Assembly: GCA_003284375.1 (NCBI GenBank)
Contig: QBVL01000011.1
Location: 1 to 42,910 of the forward strand
Origin: Prochlorococcus sp. AG-311-J23
GTDB lineage: Bacteria; Cyanobacteriota; Cyanobacteriia; PCC-6307; Cyanobiaceae
Reading direction: 5' to 3'
Length of the DNA: 42,910 nt
Shown: in pieces, positions 30,181 to 41,294 of the stretch
Position numbering within the stretch: position 1 is the first letter of the stretch
Layout of the letters: the number at the start of each line of letters is the position of its first letter
The notes under the pieces: model-generated
What the model was told of the DNA's origin: nothing
The model's input: the letters and a program-made list of their open reading frames with translations, nothing else
The model's database searches: none
Made by a program: the position numbers and the translations under genes

Positions 30181-31917
30181 TTAAAAGCTCTTAATAAATT
30201 GTTTATCGCAAAAATCCTTATATCTTCCTTGCCTGTTAAATAATTCTTCATGGTTACCTACTTCACATACTCTGCCTTTTTCAATCACCGCTATTTTATC
30301 TGCCTTTTGTATTGTTGATAATCTGTGAGCGATTACCAAGACTGTTCGCTTGTGCATTGCTTGTTGAAGACCTTTCTGAACTGACTCTTCCGATTCTGCA
30401 TCCAAAGCACTAGTAGCCTCATCTAGTAATAAAATTGTTGGATCTCCTAATAATGCTCTTGCGATTGATATTCTCTGTAACTGACCTCCAGAAAGATTAC
30501 TACCTCTTTCTTCAATAAAAGTTTCATAACCGTCGGGTAATTCTTCAATAAAATTATGAGCATTTGCAATTTTTGCAGCATTTACTATGTTTTCTTTTGT
30601 TGTGGACCTTCCAAATCTTATCGCTTCTGCAATGGTTCCTGAAAATATAAATGTTTTTTGTGGAACTATACCTATTAATCTTCTTAAGTAATTGGTATTT
30701 ACTTTGTTTAAATTATAGCCATCAATAAATACTGAGCCATTGCAGGGCTCTATAAATTTTAGAATTAAGGAAAATACTGTACTTTTACCTGCTCCTGATG
30801 GACCAACTAACGCCATTATTTTTCCATTATCTATATCTAAATTCAGATTATTAAGAACATTATTATCACTGTCATATGAAAAAAATACATTTTTAAATGA
30901 TATCTTTCCTTGAATTTTCTCAGGTTTGATACCTGTATCTGAGCTTAATAATTCTTGTGGGTTGGTTGTTATTTGATTTAATCTTCTTAGAGATGCTTGT
31001 CCTTGCTTTAATTCATTATAGTTAGTTGTAAGATGACTAATTGGATCAATTAACATTACTAATGCTGTGAAATAACTTGCAAATTCTTCGTTAGACATAC
31101 CTCCAGTTTGTATTCTATAAGTTCCAATTGTGAGGATACTTAAAATACCTATTATTTCTATTATTCCTACTATTGGATGTTGAAGAGCTATTAGCTTAAG
31201 CATTTTATATTTTGCATCTTTATGTAATTGAACTTGTTTGTCAAAATCATCTTGCAACCAAGCTTCTACTGCAAACGCCTTAACCATTGGTAGACCTTGA
31301 ATTGCCTCTGAAAGCAAACCTGCTAATGAACTTATTTTGTTTTGACTTTGTTCAGATGCTTTTAATACTTTTCCTCCAAAATCACTTACTAACAAAGCAA
31401 TTAAGGGGGCTAATATGATCGTTGCAAGAGATAAATTCCAATCAATAAATATCATATAACCAAATACTGCTAATAATTGAAATATTGATGGTGTTGTATC
31501 TTGAATAGTTTTATAAATAACTTCACCAACTCGATCAACATCCTCAGTGAGTCTGTATGCAATATCTCCAGATGAAAGTTTTTCAATAAAAAGGATATTA
31601 GTCTTTTGAAGTTTTCTAAATAATGTTGTTCGAAGATCTTGGCTTAAGGCTAGTGCTGGTTTTGCTAAAAGACTATCTTGTAGATATTGTGCAGTCTTTT
31701 GAATAATAAAAATAATTAAGGCTTGTATAATTACTGTTAGAACTTGTTTTGTATTGCCTTGTCCAATAGCCGGTATTAACTTTCCTGATAACCATGCAAG
31801 TATTGGCCAACAAATTACGTACACAAACATGCTTATGCCACCCAGTAGCAATATTGGCAAATGTCCCTTGAGTCTCCTTATTAGGTAAATAAAATTTATT
31901 TTGTTTTTTTGTTTCAT
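30181..31917 (-). CDS. ABC exporter half-transporter (MsbA/HlyB-like)
   Basis: The 578-residue protein has five to six transmembrane helices in the first half. It then has a complete nucleotide-binding domain: Walker A VGPSGAGKST (371-380), Q-loop (420), LSGGQ signature (475-479), Walker B ILLLDE (495-500) and an H-loop in IAHRLSTIQKADKI. One TMD-NBD polypeptide implies a homodimer in the inner membrane. Lipid, drug or peptide export are all possible. It is divergent from the S4 gene at 31956 with only 38 bases between. Confidence 0.9.
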   Translation of the reverse strand: MKQKNKINFIYLIRRLKGHLPILLLGGISMFVYVICWPILAWLSGKLIPAIGQGNTKQVLTVIIQALIIFIIQKTAQYLQDSLLAKPALALSQDLRTTLFRKLQKTNILFIEKLSSGDIAYRLTEDVDRVGEVIYKTIQDTTPSIFQLLAVFGYMIFIDWNLSLATIILAPLIALLVSDFGGKVLKASEQSQNKISSLAGLLSEAIQGLPMVKAFAVEAWLQDDFDKQVQLHKDAKYKMLKLIALQHPIVGIIEIIGILSILTIGTYRIQTGGMSNEEFASYFTALVMLIDPISHLTTNYNELKQGQASLRRLNQITTNPQELLSSDTGIKPEKIQGKISFKNVFFSYDSDNNVLNNLNLDIDNGKIMALVGPSGAGKSTVFSLILKFIEPCNGSVFIDGYNLNKVNTNYLRRLIGIVPQKTFIFSGTIAEAIRFGRSTTKENIVNAAKIANAHNFIEELPDGYETFIEERGSNLSGGQLQRISIARALLGDPTILLLDEATSALDAESEESVQKGLQQAMHKRTVLVIAHRLSTIQKADKIAVIEKGRVCEVGNHEELFNRQGRYKDFCDKQFIKSF

Positions 31918-31955
31918 TCCATCAAACTATCAATGTTTAATTTAAAAGCACGTAA

Positions 31956-32174
31956 ATGAAATTAGATCAATTTCTAAAATTTATTGGAGTTGTTCAGACC
32001 GGAGGTGAGGCCAAAATGATTATTAAGTCAGGAAAGATATCAGTAAATGGCATGGTGGAAAATAGACGAGGTAGGAAATTAATTGACGGTGATCAAATTA
32101 TTTTTGCAAATGAAACATACATTGTTCCGAATTCTGATCCTCTAGGCCGTAAGTTGGCAAGGAGCGAAAAATGA
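31956..32174 (+). CDS. S4-domain RNA-binding protein (YaaA/YbcJ-like)
   Basis: The 72-residue protein is a single S4 domain: MKLDQFLKFIGVVQTGGEAK, MIIKSGKISVNGMVENRRGR and KLIDGDQIIF. The Gly-rich and basic surface of this fold binds structured RNA, usually in ribosome assembly or quality control. It precedes tpiA by 9 bases and is probably co-transcribed with it. Confidence 0.88.
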   Translation: MKLDQFLKFIGVVQTGGEAKMIIKSGKISVNGMVENRRGRKLIDGDQIIFANETYIVPNSDPLGRKLARSEK

Positions 32175-32183
32175 GGAGCTAGC

Positions 32184-32924
32184 GTGCGTAAACCGGTCAT
32201 TGCAGGGAATTGGAAGATGAACATGACATGTACCGAGGCTATTGAGTACATGCGAGTATTAATCCCACTATTAAAAGATATACCCAAAAAAGATAGGGAA
32301 GTTGTTATTGCGCCCCCATTTACAGCCCTATACCCTCTTTCTGAGTTTATTAGGGACAGAAGCGAATATCTTTCCTTGTCTAGTCAAAATGTTCATTGGG
32401 AAGATAGCGGAGCCTATACGGCTGAAGTTTCTCCCCTAATGCTTAATGAGCTTTCTGTTAAGTGTGCAATCGTTGGACACAGTGAACCTCGGAAATATTT
32501 TAGTGAGAGTGATGAGCAAATTAATAAAAGGGCCCAATCAGCTCAAGATCATCAATTAATTCCAATTGTTTGTGTGGGAGAAACTTTTCAACAAAGAGAG
32601 CTTGGTGAAGCCGAAAGGGTTATCCGTAGGCAAATTGATCAAGGCCTTGAAGGGATTGATGTAAACAGTCTCATAGTGGCTTATGAGCCGATTTGGGCTA
32701 TTGGTACTGGGAAAACTTGTGAAGCCAATGAAGCTAATCGCATTTGTGGACTAATTCGTAAGTGGATTGGTTACGAAGACGTGATAATTCAATATGGTGG
32801 ATCAGTAAAATCAAATAATATTGATGAGATTATGTCTATGTCAGATATTGATGGTGTACTAGTTGGTGGAGCTTCACTAGATCCTACAAATTTTGCGAGA
32901 ATTGCTAACTACGAAACAATCTAA
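32184..32924 (+). CDS. tpiA: Triosephosphate isomerase
   Basis: The 246-residue protein has the usual length and all catalytic parts: NWKMN (Lys11), [10 protein letters not shown] (His99), [13 protein letters not shown] (Glu168 and the flexible loop) and YGGSVK. It interconverts dihydroxyacetone phosphate and glyceraldehyde-3-phosphate in glycolysis and the Calvin cycle, as a cytoplasmic dimer. The start is GTG at 32184 with GAGGAG (about 32173-32178) at good spacing. It follows the S4 gene by 9 bases and overlaps folP by 32 bases, so it sits in a small operon. Confidence 0.97.
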   Translation: MRKPVIAGNWKMNMTCTEAIEYMRVLIPLLKDIPKKDREVVIAPPFTALYPLSEFIRDRSEYLSLSSQNVHWEDSGAYTAEVSPLMLNELSVKCAIVGHSEPRKYFSESDEQINKRAQSAQDHQLIPIVCVGETFQQRELGEAERVIRRQIDQGLEGIDVNSLIVAYEPIWAIGTGKTCEANEANRICGLIRKWIGYEDVIIQYGGSVKSNNIDEIMSMSDIDGVLVGGASLDPTNFARIANYETI

Positions 32925-33744
32925 TAATTTCCTGCCAAAACATTGGGAACGAGAACCCCTTTTAATGGCAATAGTAAACATCACAGAAGATTCTTTTAGT
33001 GATGGAGGACTTTATATAGACTTAGATTCTGCAATTAATCATGCATCATTATGTATTGAACAAGGCGCACATATTCTAGATATTGGTGCACAGAGCACAC
33101 GGCCTGGAGCATCTGAATTAGGTCCTGAAATAGAGATTAAAAGATTAGTTCCATTAATAAAAGAACTAAAAATATTACATCCCGAGATTCCAATTTCTGT
33201 AGACACCTTTCATCATTCTGTTGCTGAGAAAGTATTAAATATTGGAGCCAATTTGGTTAATGATGTTAGTGGTGGTCGACATGATCCTGAGATCTATAAT
33301 GTTATTGCTGATAAAGGTTCTTCATATGTTTTGACTCACAGTCGTGGAAATAGTAAGACAATGGATTCTTTGGCCATATATTCAAATGTTGTTCAAGATG
33401 TAAAAAATGAACTATCAAATCAAATTGATTTAGCATTATCCAAAGGTATTAAAGAAGAAAAAATAATTATTGATCCTGGAATAGGTTTTGCTAAAAATGT
33501 TGATCAGAACTTAACTTTGCTGAGAAATTTAGAAGAATTCGTTTCTATGAATTATCCAGTATTAATAGGCGCTTCTAGAAAAAGATTTATTGGTTCAGTT
33601 ATTAATGAATCGGACCCTACTAAAAGAATATTTGGCACGGCTGCAGTGGCTGCTAGATGTGTGAATGCTGGTGTTGATATTTTAAGAGTTCATGACATCA
33701 AACAAATTTCCCAAATTGTAATAATGACTAAGTCGATTAATTAA
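32893..33744 (+). CDS. folP: Dihydropteroate synthase
   Basis: The protein has up to 283 residues. [17 protein letters not shown] is the pterin-binding signature, with Asn29 and Asp33. Also present are [20 protein letters not shown] and the C-terminal LRVHD. It joins 6-hydroxymethyl-7,8-dihydropterin pyrophosphate to p-aminobenzoate in folate synthesis. The TTG at 32893 gives a 32-base overlap with tpiA. An ATG at 32965 would cut the first strand, so an upstream start is needed. Glu replaces Pro in the common NVTPDSF, which also occurs in other DHPS. Confidence 0.95.
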   Translation: MRELLTTKQSNNFLPKHWEREPLLMAIVNITEDSFSDGGLYIDLDSAINHASLCIEQGAHILDIGAQSTRPGASELGPEIEIKRLVPLIKELKILHPEIPISVDTFHHSVAEKVLNIGANLVNDVSGGRHDPEIYNVIADKGSSYVLTHSRGNSKTMDSLAIYSNVVQDVKNELSNQIDLALSKGIKEEKIIIDPGIGFAKNVDQNLTLLRNLEEFVSMNYPVLIGASRKRFIGSVINESDPTKRIFGTAAVAARCVNAGVDILRVHDIKQISQIVIMTKSIN

Positions 33745-33751
33745 CGTATTA

Positions 33752-36700
33752 TTACTCTTCTGTATTAACTCCTTCAATTCTATCTTCTACTTCTTGATAT
33801 AGTTCCTTTAATTGTTCAATATTTTCATCAGATGTTTCCCAATAGCCTCTTCCATTAACTTCTAATAAAGTACCAACTATTCTTCTAAAACTATGAGGAT
33901 TCAACTCCATTAACCTTTTCCTCATCTCTGGATCATTTATAAAAGTTTCATTTGATTCTTCATATACGAAATTGTCAACTTGTCCACTAGTTGCACTCCA
34001 TCCTAATGTGTAATTAAGTCTATTAGAAACTTCCCTGACACCCTCATATCCAGACTTAAGCATTCCTTCGTACCATTTTGGATTAAGTAATTTTGTTCGC
34101 GAATCTAATCTAATAGTTTCACTTAACGATCTGACCTGAGCGTTTGCTGTGGTTGTGTCAGCTATGTAACTACTTGGAGCTTTACCATCATCTCTAAGAT
34201 TCTTAATTAAATTTGTGGGATCGGAGTCAAAGTAATGACTTACGTCTGTTAATGATATTTCAGAAGAGTCAAGATTTTGGAACGTAACATCAGCAGTTTT
34301 CATAACTGATTCAAAAACGTCCCTGTTCTGATTCATTTCCCCTGGATTATCTGCATTGAACGCAAAGGTTTTTCTTGAAAGGTACATTTCTTGCAATTCA
34401 TTCTCTTCTTCCCACGTTGAATTCTCTACTGCCAAATTAACATTTGAGCTATAACTTCCACTTGCATTCGAGAACACTCTGCTTGCAGATTCCCTAATAC
34501 TTTTACCTTCCTTTTCTGCCTGCTCTAAGACATGTTTTCGTACGAAATTTTGATCAAGTGGTTCATCTGCCTCTGCAGCCATTTTTACAGCTTGGTCAAT
34601 TAATGCCATTTGATTGATAAACAAATCCCTAAAAACACCAGAGCAGTTAACAACAACATCAATTCTTGGTCTTCCTAGCTCCTCAAGAGAAAGGAGCTCC
34701 AATTTATTTACCCTTCCGACAGAATCTGGTTTTGGTTTTACTCCAACAAACCATAAGATTTGAGCTAATGATTCACCATATGTTTTGATGTTGTCAGTAC
34801 CCCAAAGTACGCAAGCAATAGTTTCAGGCCATGTACCTTGCTCTTCCTTCTGCCGCTCAATAAGTTTGTCAACTACACCTTTGGCTGAAGCAACGGCTGC
34901 TACGGTTGGTATCGATTGGGGATCCAATGCATGAATATTTTTACCACTTGGTAATACACCAGGGTTCCTTATGGGGTCTCCACCAGGACCGGGAATTATA
35001 TAATCCCCATCTAGGGCTTTTAAAAGGCTCTCCATTTCTTTATCCGCACATACTTGCTCTAAGCAAAATCTCAAATAGTCAAATAACTTATCTAGTTGCC
35101 CTACATTTACATTTTCAAAACCCGCTTTCTTAGCCGATGCTTGCCATGGTGATGGTATTGAGAAACCCATTCCTCTCAAGAACTCAACAATTAGTGTCCA
35201 GATATTCTTCTTCATATTTACTCTCCCATCTCTCCCCGTCAGAGACTTAACCATTGAACCAACAGCTTCTCTGGATGTTTCTGTAATTAGTTTATTAAGT
35301 TCAACATCTTCTAATCTTCCCTTGTTATTACCTTCATAGACTTCCTCGATTGTCTTTCCTTTTGATTCCGCTAGTAAACCTGGTAAAGATCTGATTCCAT
35401 CATCTTCTCTTTCTATTGATGCGATACTTACCAACGTTGCGATTGCTTCTTCAGCTGTAGCTGGTTTACCAATTGTGTGTAAGCCGCAAGGTAATAAACG
35501 ACTTTCTATTTCCATTAATTGTTTATAAACATTTCCAACTACCAAATCCCTTTCATCTATTTCTAATTCGGAGGCATCTTTTTCAGGTAGTTTTACATCT
35601 TCATCAAGATTACATTTTTTTGATGTTTCAACAATTGCGTTAACAATTTGAATCCCTCTACCACTTTCTCGTAATTGTTGATAGGAACCAACTAACTCTC
35701 CAAGTTCTTTTAGACCTTTGTATAGTCCAGCATTTTCAGCAGGGGGTGTTAAATAACTAATTGTTGAGGCATACCCTCTTCTTTTTGCAATTGTTGCTTC
35801 AGAAGGATTATTTGCTGCGTAGTAATAAAGATTAGGAAGACCTCCAATTAATGAATCGGGATAACAAGTCTCGCTCATACCCATTTGTTTCCCAGGCATG
35901 AATTCAAGGGATCCGTGGGTTCCAAAATGTAAAACTGCGTCTGCTTTCCAAATTTTTTCTAAATAGGTGTAATAAGCGGCAAAACCATGATGAGGACTTG
36001 CACTTCTGGAATAAAGCAATCTCATTGGATCACCTTCATAGCCAAAAGTTGGTTGCACGCCTACAAATACATTCCCAAATTCTTTTCCGTATATTAGAAG
36101 ATTTTGTCCGTCACTATTCAAGTTTCCTGGTGGCTTTCCCCAGTTCTCTTCTAGTCTTTCAGAATATGGAGTTAATTGTTCATATTCTTTTACACTCATT
36201 CGATGCGCTATTGATAATTCAGGAGAACCTTGTAAGGCCTCTGGATCATTTATTAATGTCTCCATTAGTTCTTTTGGATTCTTAGGTAGATCTTTTATGT
36301 CATAACCTTTTAGCTTCATTTCTTCTAAAACTCTATAAATAGAGCCAAAAACGTCTAAGTAAGCAGCTGTTCCAACATTTCCTTTATCAGGTGGAAAACT
36401 AAATACAGTAATGGCTAATTTCTTCTGGTCACGTTTTTTAATTCTCAGTGATGACCATCTAATAGCTCTTTCAGCTATTGCATCTACTCTGTCTTGGAGT
36501 GTATGAGCTTTTCCAGTTGCATCATCTCGACCAGATAAAACTATTGGCTCAATAGCACCATCTAACTCAGGAATTGCAATCTGAAGTGCAACTTGAACTG
36601 GATGAAGTCCTAGATCACTTCCTTCCCATTCCTGAGTTGTTTGGAAAACTAGTGGCAGAGCAACCATGTAAGGTCGATTGAGCTTCTTTAAGGACTCGAC

Positions 36701-37765
36701 AGCTTTTGGGTGATCTTGCCTTGCAGGACCTCCAACAAGTGCAAAACCTGTAAGAGAAACAACTCCATCTACAATTGGTTTGTCAGGATTTATAGGATCG
36801 TAATAAAATTCATTTACTGGCTTAGAAAAATCTAATCCACCACAAAAAACAGGAATTACCGTTGCGCCCCGATATTCCAATTCTTGAATTATTGCGACGT
36901 AGTGTGCGTCGTCTCCAGTAACGATATGACTTCTTTGAAGTACTAGGCCAATTACAGGACCGTTTTTAGCCTTACTTGATAGATCATCCCTAGAATCTGT
37001 CCAATTTAAATATTCTTTTTTATCCTCAAACATATTTGGAGCTAAAGGATGCCAAATCCCCAAATCAGGAAAAACTTCAGGTTCTGCAACTTCAATTTTT
37101 TCTTCTTCTTTATTTAGTTCTGGAAATACATATTTGTCTCCAAGCATAAGTAAGAAATTTCTAAGATTATCCGGAGTTCCTCCTAGCCAATATTGAAAAC
37201 TAAGCATAAAACTCCTCGCATCTTGAGCCTTGTCTACCGGCAGATACTTAAGAATTGAGGGAAGAGTGTTTAGAAGCTTCAACATTGAATCTTGGAAACC
37301 AGCGCCGCCCGCTTCTTTCCTCTTCTTCATGAAATCGCCAATGATGCTTTTACTTTGGCCTAACTGCGCCATCGAAAAAGTTCCCAGTTTATTTAATCTC
37401 ATCACTTCAGGCATTGATGGAAATACCACCGCCGCTTTAAGACTGTCCTTATGAGGTTCAACTGCTTCAACAACTTTTTGCGCCAAATCTTCAATGAAAA
37501 TCAATGAAGCTACAAATAAATCAGCATTTTCTATATCTTTTTTAAAGCTTTCATAATTAGTTGTATCTCTAAGTTCTTCAATTAAATATCCATTAAGTTC
37601 TATTCCTATAGGACCATTTTGAGAATTTAATGACTTAGCCGCCTGAGTAAGAGCATTTTGATATTGAGGTTCAAGAACTACATAAACAGCCTTCATTACA
37701 GCTTTATGCTTGTGATTCTCAACAGGCGAAACTCTGCGATTTGCTGAGCGAACCTGTGTAAACAT
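33752..37765 (-). CDS. chlH: Magnesium chelatase H subunit
   Basis: The 1,337-residue protein is the full length of ChlH. It binds protoporphyrin IX and, with ChlD and ChlI (ATPase), inserts Mg2+ at the first committed step of chlorophyll synthesis. Typical motifs include [35 protein letters not shown] and [17 protein letters not shown]. It is cytoplasmic or membrane-peripheral. The gene converges with folP, 7 bases apart, and is divergent from dapB. It is not fused or split, and no cobN-type cofactor genes are nearby. Confidence 0.98.
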   Translation of the reverse strand: MFTQVRSANRRVSPVENHKHKAVMKAVYVVLEPQYQNALTQAAKSLNSQNGPIGIELNGYLIEELRDTTNYESFKKDIENADLFVASLIFIEDLAQKVVEAVEPHKDSLKAAVVFPSMPEVMRLNKLGTFSMAQLGQSKSIIGDFMKKRKEAGGAGFQDSMLKLLNTLPSILKYLPVDKAQDARSFMLSFQYWLGGTPDNLRNFLLMLGDKYVFPELNKEEEKIEVAEPEVFPDLGIWHPLAPNMFEDKKEYLNWTDSRDDLSSKAKNGPVIGLVLQRSHIVTGDDAHYVAIIQELEYRGATVIPVFCGGLDFSKPVNEFYYDPINPDKPIVDGVVSLTGFALVGGPARQDHPKAVESLKKLNRPYMVALPLVFQTTQEWEGSDLGLHPVQVALQIAIPELDGAIEPIVLSGRDDATGKAHTLQDRVDAIAERAIRWSSLRIKKRDQKKLAITVFSFPPDKGNVGTAAYLDVFGSIYRVLEEMKLKGYDIKDLPKNPKELMETLINDPEALQGSPELSIAHRMSVKEYEQLTPYSERLEENWGKPPGNLNSDGQNLLIYGKEFGNVFVGVQPTFGYEGDPMRLLYSRSASPHHGFAAYYTYLEKIWKADAVLHFGTHGSLEFMPGKQMGMSETCYPDSLIGGLPNLYYYAANNPSEATIAKRRGYASTISYLTPPAENAGLYKGLKELGELVGSYQQLRESGRGIQIVNAIVETSKKCNLDEDVKLPEKDASELEIDERDLVVGNVYKQLMEIESRLLPCGLHTIGKPATAEEAIATLVSIASIEREDDGIRSLPGLLAESKGKTIEEVYEGNNKGRLEDVELNKLITETSREAVGSMVKSLTGRDGRVNMKKNIWTLIVEFLRGMGFSIPSPWQASAKKAGFENVNVGQLDKLFDYLRFCLEQVCADKEMESLLKALDGDYIIPGPGGDPIRNPGVLPSGKNIHALDPQSIPTVAAVASAKGVVDKLIERQKEEQGTWPETIACVLWGTDNIKTYGESLAQILWFVGVKPKPDSVGRVNKLELLSLEELGRPRIDVVVNCSGVFRDLFINQMALIDQAVKMAAEADEPLDQNFVRKHVLEQAEKEGKSIRESASRVFSNASGSYSSNVNLAVENSTWEEENELQEMYLSRKTFAFNADNPGEMNQNRDVFESVMKTADVTFQNLDSSEISLTDVSHYFDSDPTNLIKNLRDDGKAPSSYIADTTTANAQVRSLSETIRLDSRTKLLNPKWYEGMLKSGYEGVREVSNRLNYTLGWSATSGQVDNFVYEESNETFINDPEMRKRLMELNPHSFRRIVGTLLEVNGRGYWETSDENIEQLKELYQEVEDRIEGVNTEE

Positions 37766-37879
37766 TTTTTTATTCTTTCGTAATTCGAATAAGCCTAGTG
37801 TTCAGTGGGCCTTTAGTGTGTTATTTAGTAAATGCATGTAACAAGGAATATCAAATATGATATTGAAAAAAGAAATTCA

Positions 37880-38728
37880 ATGAGTTCAGCTAATCAATTA
37901 ATACCAGTTTTAGTGGCAGGTGCTTTGGGTCGAATGGGATCTGAGGTAATTAAAGCAATTATTTCATCCAAAGATTATCAACTTGTAGGTGCAATTGATA
38001 ATCAGAAGGATAAAGAAGGTCAGGACATAGGATCATTGCTTGGTTTAGGTCCACTGGAGGTGTTCCTTTCAAGTGATTTCGAAGGCTCTTTATGTGCTGC
38101 AAGTCAGAACGTCCCTAAAGATGGTTCAAATAATGGTGCTGTTTTAGTTGATTTCACTCATCCAAAATTTGCTTATAAACACACTCGTACTTCTATCGCT
38201 TATGGAGTTCATCCTGTTATTGGTACCACTGGCATAACCACAGATCAATTAGATGATCTTTCTAAATTTGCAGACAAGGCCTCTCTTGGTTCAGCTATTA
38301 TTCCAAACTTTTCAGTAGGTATGGTTTTGCTGCAACAAGCAGCAGCTGCTGCAGCTCGTTTTTATGAGTTTGCTGAATTGACTGAAATGCATCACAACAA
38401 AAAAGCTGATGCTCCAAGTGGAACGTGTATTAAAACTGCCGAACTTATTGAGCAGCAACGTTTAACCTTTAATAGATCTTTTGTAGAGGAAGAAGAATCA
38501 ATAAAAGGTTCTCGGGGTGGATCACGTCCTAGTGGATTGAGAGTTCATTCAATAAGGTTGCCTGGTCTCGTAGCTCATCAACAAGTCATGTTTGGGTCGA
38601 ATGGAGAGACATATGAGTTATCTCATAACACTATTGATCGATCTGCCTACATGCCTGGAGTTCTCTTAGTCGTCAAAAAAATTAGATCATTCAACAAACT
38701 GGTTTATGGACTTGAGAAAATTTTATAG
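37880..38728 (+). CDS. dapB: 4-hydroxy-tetrahydrodipicolinate reductase
   Basis: From MSSANQ (37880) it is 282 residues; an upstream ATG at 37832 would add 16. The NAD(P)-binding VLVAGALGRMGSEVIKAI, DFTHPKF, GTTGI and the active-site EMHHNKKADAPSGT (His-His plus Lys) are all present. It reduces the dihydropicolinate intermediate in lysine/diaminopimelate synthesis, as a cytoplasmic tetramer. It is divergent from chlH. The 114-base gap between them should hold both promoters. Confidence 0.96.
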   Translation: MSSANQLIPVLVAGALGRMGSEVIKAIISSKDYQLVGAIDNQKDKEGQDIGSLLGLGPLEVFLSSDFEGSLCAASQNVPKDGSNNGAVLVDFTHPKFAYKHTRTSIAYGVHPVIGTTGITTDQLDDLSKFADKASLGSAIIPNFSVGMVLLQQAAAAAARFYEFAELTEMHHNKKADAPSGTCIKTAELIEQQRLTFNRSFVEEEESIKGSRGGSRPSGLRVHSIRLPGLVAHQQVMFGSNGETYELSHNTIDRSAYMPGVLLVVKKIRSFNKLVYGLEKIL

Positions 38729-38741
38729 TTATTAATTACGA

Positions 38742-39389
38742 ATGTTATTTCCTATTAAGCAAAATGAGATTAATAAATTGATTCCTGTTGTTGCTACGGG
38801 GAAACAATTTAATTCAGCTTTAGGTAACCCACAGAAGATCTTTCAGAGGATTATGGTTTCAACTATTGGAGGTGTTATTACCTTGCTAATTAGTCAAAGT
38901 CAAGTAACAAGTCAATTTTATTCTCTATGGTTGATATCAGGCGTAGTTTTCCTTTTATATATTTTATGGGGACCAATACTTGAAGCTAGTAGAAAGAACT
39001 CTAAGTTCAAAAGCTTTTCTTTTTCAGCCTTAGTTGATGGTTTTATTTCTGATGTTTATGTAGAAGACAGAGTGGAAAATACACAGGAACAAGCTAATCA
39101 AGATGGAAGATTAGAGGTGTTAGAGAAGAAGAGAACATGGGTTATTTTGGATATTGAAGATGAAGATGGATTTATAGGTAATATCAGTTTCCCACTACAA
39201 AAGAAATTTAATATACTTACTAAAGGAATGAAAATTAACTGCGTGGTTTTTAGTAATAGAAGAGATTTTCAAACGATTCAAGCTATAAGCGATGCTTGGT
39301 GTCCAGAAATAAATTTATGGGTAGGTTCTTATCCTTTTCTTCTTCGTCCTGCATTTGAAGAATTTGTTAATATGAGAATTTCATACTAA
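38742..39389 (+). CDS. Conserved two-pass membrane protein with soluble domain (215 aa)
   Basis: The 215-residue protein has two hydrophobic helices (about 36-53, MVSTIGGVITLLISQ; about 60-80, YSLWLISGVVFLLYILWGPI). A beta-rich domain of about 110 residues follows (RTWVILDIEDEDGFIGNISF...LWVGSYPFLLRPAFEEFV). This looks like a conserved cyanobacterial membrane protein family, but I cannot name a function. It starts 13 bases after dapB, so it is probably in the same operon. Confidence 0.75.
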   Translation: MLFPIKQNEINKLIPVVATGKQFNSALGNPQKIFQRIMVSTIGGVITLLISQSQVTSQFYSLWLISGVVFLLYILWGPILEASRKNSKFKSFSFSALVDGFISDVYVEDRVENTQEQANQDGRLEVLEKKRTWVILDIEDEDGFIGNISFPLQKKFNILTKGMKINCVVFSNRRDFQTIQAISDAWCPEINLWVGSYPFLLRPAFEEFVNMRISY

Positions 39390-39422
39390 ATCTTTTTTGT
39401 AACAAATGATATAATTGTACTT

Positions 39423-40535
39423 ATGAATATAGCAATTATTGGTTCTGGATTAACTGGATCATTGGCCGCAATTTCATTAGCAAAGGCTGGCTGCAGAGTT
39501 GATCTATATGAAAGACTATCCGACGAAGAACTTATTAATCGAGATCGAACATATGCTATTACACATTCATCTCGAAAGATGTTAGAAAAAATTGGAATCT
39601 GGTCAAACTTATCAATAGATTTAGTCCCTTTTCAATATCTAAATGTAATTGATTATGAATTAAATAAAAAATTTCAATTTCTCATTGATGATTTAAGCAT
39701 ATCAGACCAAAAATATTCAGCAGTAGGTTGGATTGCTGAACACAAATATCTCATGGTTTCAATCCTTAATTTTATTTCTAATATTGAAAATATCAATAAA
39801 ATCCCAACCTCTGTTATTCCTAATACTAATAATTATGATCTAATTGTTGCTGCAGACGGATCAACCTCTAATACTAAAAAAAAGCTTAAAACACCTTCTT
39901 TTCATTTTAAATATGATCAAATGTGCATTACTGCAAAGGTTCTTCTTCGAGGGATAAAGTCTAATGAAGCATTCGAAATATTAAATAGTGAGGGACCCTT
40001 TGCTGTTTTACCTTTAGGTGGGGATTTATTTCAAATAATATGTAGTCAATCCGTAGTAAAGGGTACCTATAATATGAATTTATCTAAATCACTATTTTTA
40101 GATTATTTATCAACTATTCTTCCTTACGGCATTGAGCCTGACACTATTATCGATGAACTTAAATCTTTCCCTATAGATTTTCTTATTAACTATTCATTTT
40201 TTTCTGGTAAATATATTTATTTAGGTGAAACAGCACACAAAATACATCCTGTTGGTGGTCAAGGTCTAAATCTCTGTTGGAGAGATGTTGATGGTTTAGC
40301 AAAATTAATTTCCATTCCATTATTAAAAAATAATCATTCCTTTATTCCATTAATATATTCTTTATCTAGATTTTTCGATGTATTATCGATATCTGTTTTA
40401 ACTGATAGTTTAGTCAGATACTCTAGATGTGATTTGAATATCTTTTTTCTACCTAGATCACTTGTATTTTTTATTTTAAAAAAATCTGCTTTACTTAGAA
40501 AATATGTTCTAAATATAATGACCAATGGATTTTAA
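39423..40535 (+). CDS. UbiH/Coq6-family FAD-dependent monooxygenase
   Basis: The 370-residue protein starts IAIIGSGLTGSLAAISLA (GxGxxG FAD motif), has a DRTYAITHSS segment typical of UbiH-family hydroxylases (NxR/DG region), and GETAHKIHPVGGQGLNLCWR as the second FAD motif (GD-type). Family members hydroxylate quinone precursors, so in cyanobacteria a plastoquinone-related or other quinone hydroxylation is plausible. The substrate is not proven. It follows the dapB operon gene by 33 bases. It may be peripheral to the membrane. Confidence 0.85.
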   Translation: MNIAIIGSGLTGSLAAISLAKAGCRVDLYERLSDEELINRDRTYAITHSSRKMLEKIGIWSNLSIDLVPFQYLNVIDYELNKKFQFLIDDLSISDQKYSAVGWIAEHKYLMVSILNFISNIENINKIPTSVIPNTNNYDLIVAADGSTSNTKKKLKTPSFHFKYDQMCITAKVLLRGIKSNEAFEILNSEGPFAVLPLGGDLFQIICSQSVVKGTYNMNLSKSLFLDYLSTILPYGIEPDTIIDELKSFPIDFLINYSFFSGKYIYLGETAHKIHPVGGQGLNLCWRDVDGLAKLISIPLLKNNHSFIPLIYSLSRFFDVLSISVLTDSLVRYSRCDLNIFFLPRSLVFFILKKSALLRKYVLNIMTNGF

Positions 40536-40551
40536 CTTGAGTTATATATAA

Positions 40552-40761
40552 ATGAAAAATACTAGTAATTCCATCAATCCACCTTCAAAAGAGTTATGTA
40601 ATTTTATTATTGACAAACTTGCTATAAGCCACGGTGCGCTTGAATTAGGAATTAAAAAATCATTTTTGGAAAATTCACCACTTCCTATTGTTATGTGGAC
40701 TTATGGTTTAATTACTTTGTCACAACTAAAGATAATACTTTTATGGTTAAAGAATAATTAA
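40552..40761 (+). CDS. DUF2949 small protein (69 aa)
   Basis: The 69-residue protein contains ISHGALELGIKKSFLENSPL, PIVMWTYGLITLSQL and a final helix ending KIILLWLKNN. That order is DUF2949, a cyanobacterium-specific family of unknown function. It overlaps the end of apt (convergent) by 4 bases and follows the UbiH-like gene by 16 bases. Confidence 0.82.
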   Translation: MKNTSNSINPPSKELCNFIIDKLAISHGALELGIKKSFLENSPLPIVMWTYGLITLSQLKIILLWLKNN

Positions 40762-41276
40762 TACTTTATAAGACTTTCTACAAATAAATTTGAATCTAAA
40801 TTTTCTCTTCCTCTAAGTTCAGTTAACTCAACAAGAAAAGCGTATCCAATTAAATTAGCCCCTGTTTTTTTGATTAAGTTACCTGCTGCACCGGAAGTTC
40901 CTCCAGTAGCAAGTAAATCATCTAATAAAATAACCTTACTATCTTTCTCAATTATATTTTGCTGGATTTCTAATCTATCTTCACCGTACTCAAGCTTATA
41001 ATTAATACCCATAACTTTTCCAGGTAATTTATTAGGTTTTCTAATAGTTATAAATCCCAAACCAAGTTTAAATGCTAATGCAGAGGCAGCAATAAATCCT
41101 CTAGCTTCTATGCCAGCTATATAATCAGGTTTTTTATTAGATATTAGTTTTTGAAGAGGCAACATTAATTCATTCCATATCTTGGGCTCTTTATATATTG
41201 GATTTAAGTCTTTGAAGACAATTCCCTTTTTTGGGAAATCATTTATTTCTGATATATATTTTTTTAAGTGATCCAT
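40758..41276 (-). CDS. apt: Adenine phosphoribosyltransferase
   Basis: The 172-residue protein is the usual APT length. It has the N-terminal FPKKGIVFKDLNP, the IEARGFI loop, and the PRPP-binding motif VILLDDLLATGGTSGA (115-130). It makes AMP from adenine and PRPP, as a cytoplasmic dimer. The stop overlaps DUF2949 by 4 bases in opposite orientation. It is divergent from the DUF3038 gene, with 18 bases between. Confidence 0.97.
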   Translation of the reverse strand: MDHLKKYISEINDFPKKGIVFKDLNPIYKEPKIWNELMLPLQKLISNKKPDYIAGIEARGFIAASALAFKLGLGFITIRKPNKLPGKVMGINYKLEYGEDRLEIQQNIIEKDSKVILLDDLLATGGTSGAAGNLIKKTGANLIGYAFLVELTELRGRENLDSNLFVESLIKY

Positions 41277-41294
41277 TAAATATATATATTAGAG

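Noticed and set aside
33752-37765. Plus-strand ORFs inside chlH
   Set aside because: They lie wholly within a confidently identified 1,337-residue gene on the other strand.
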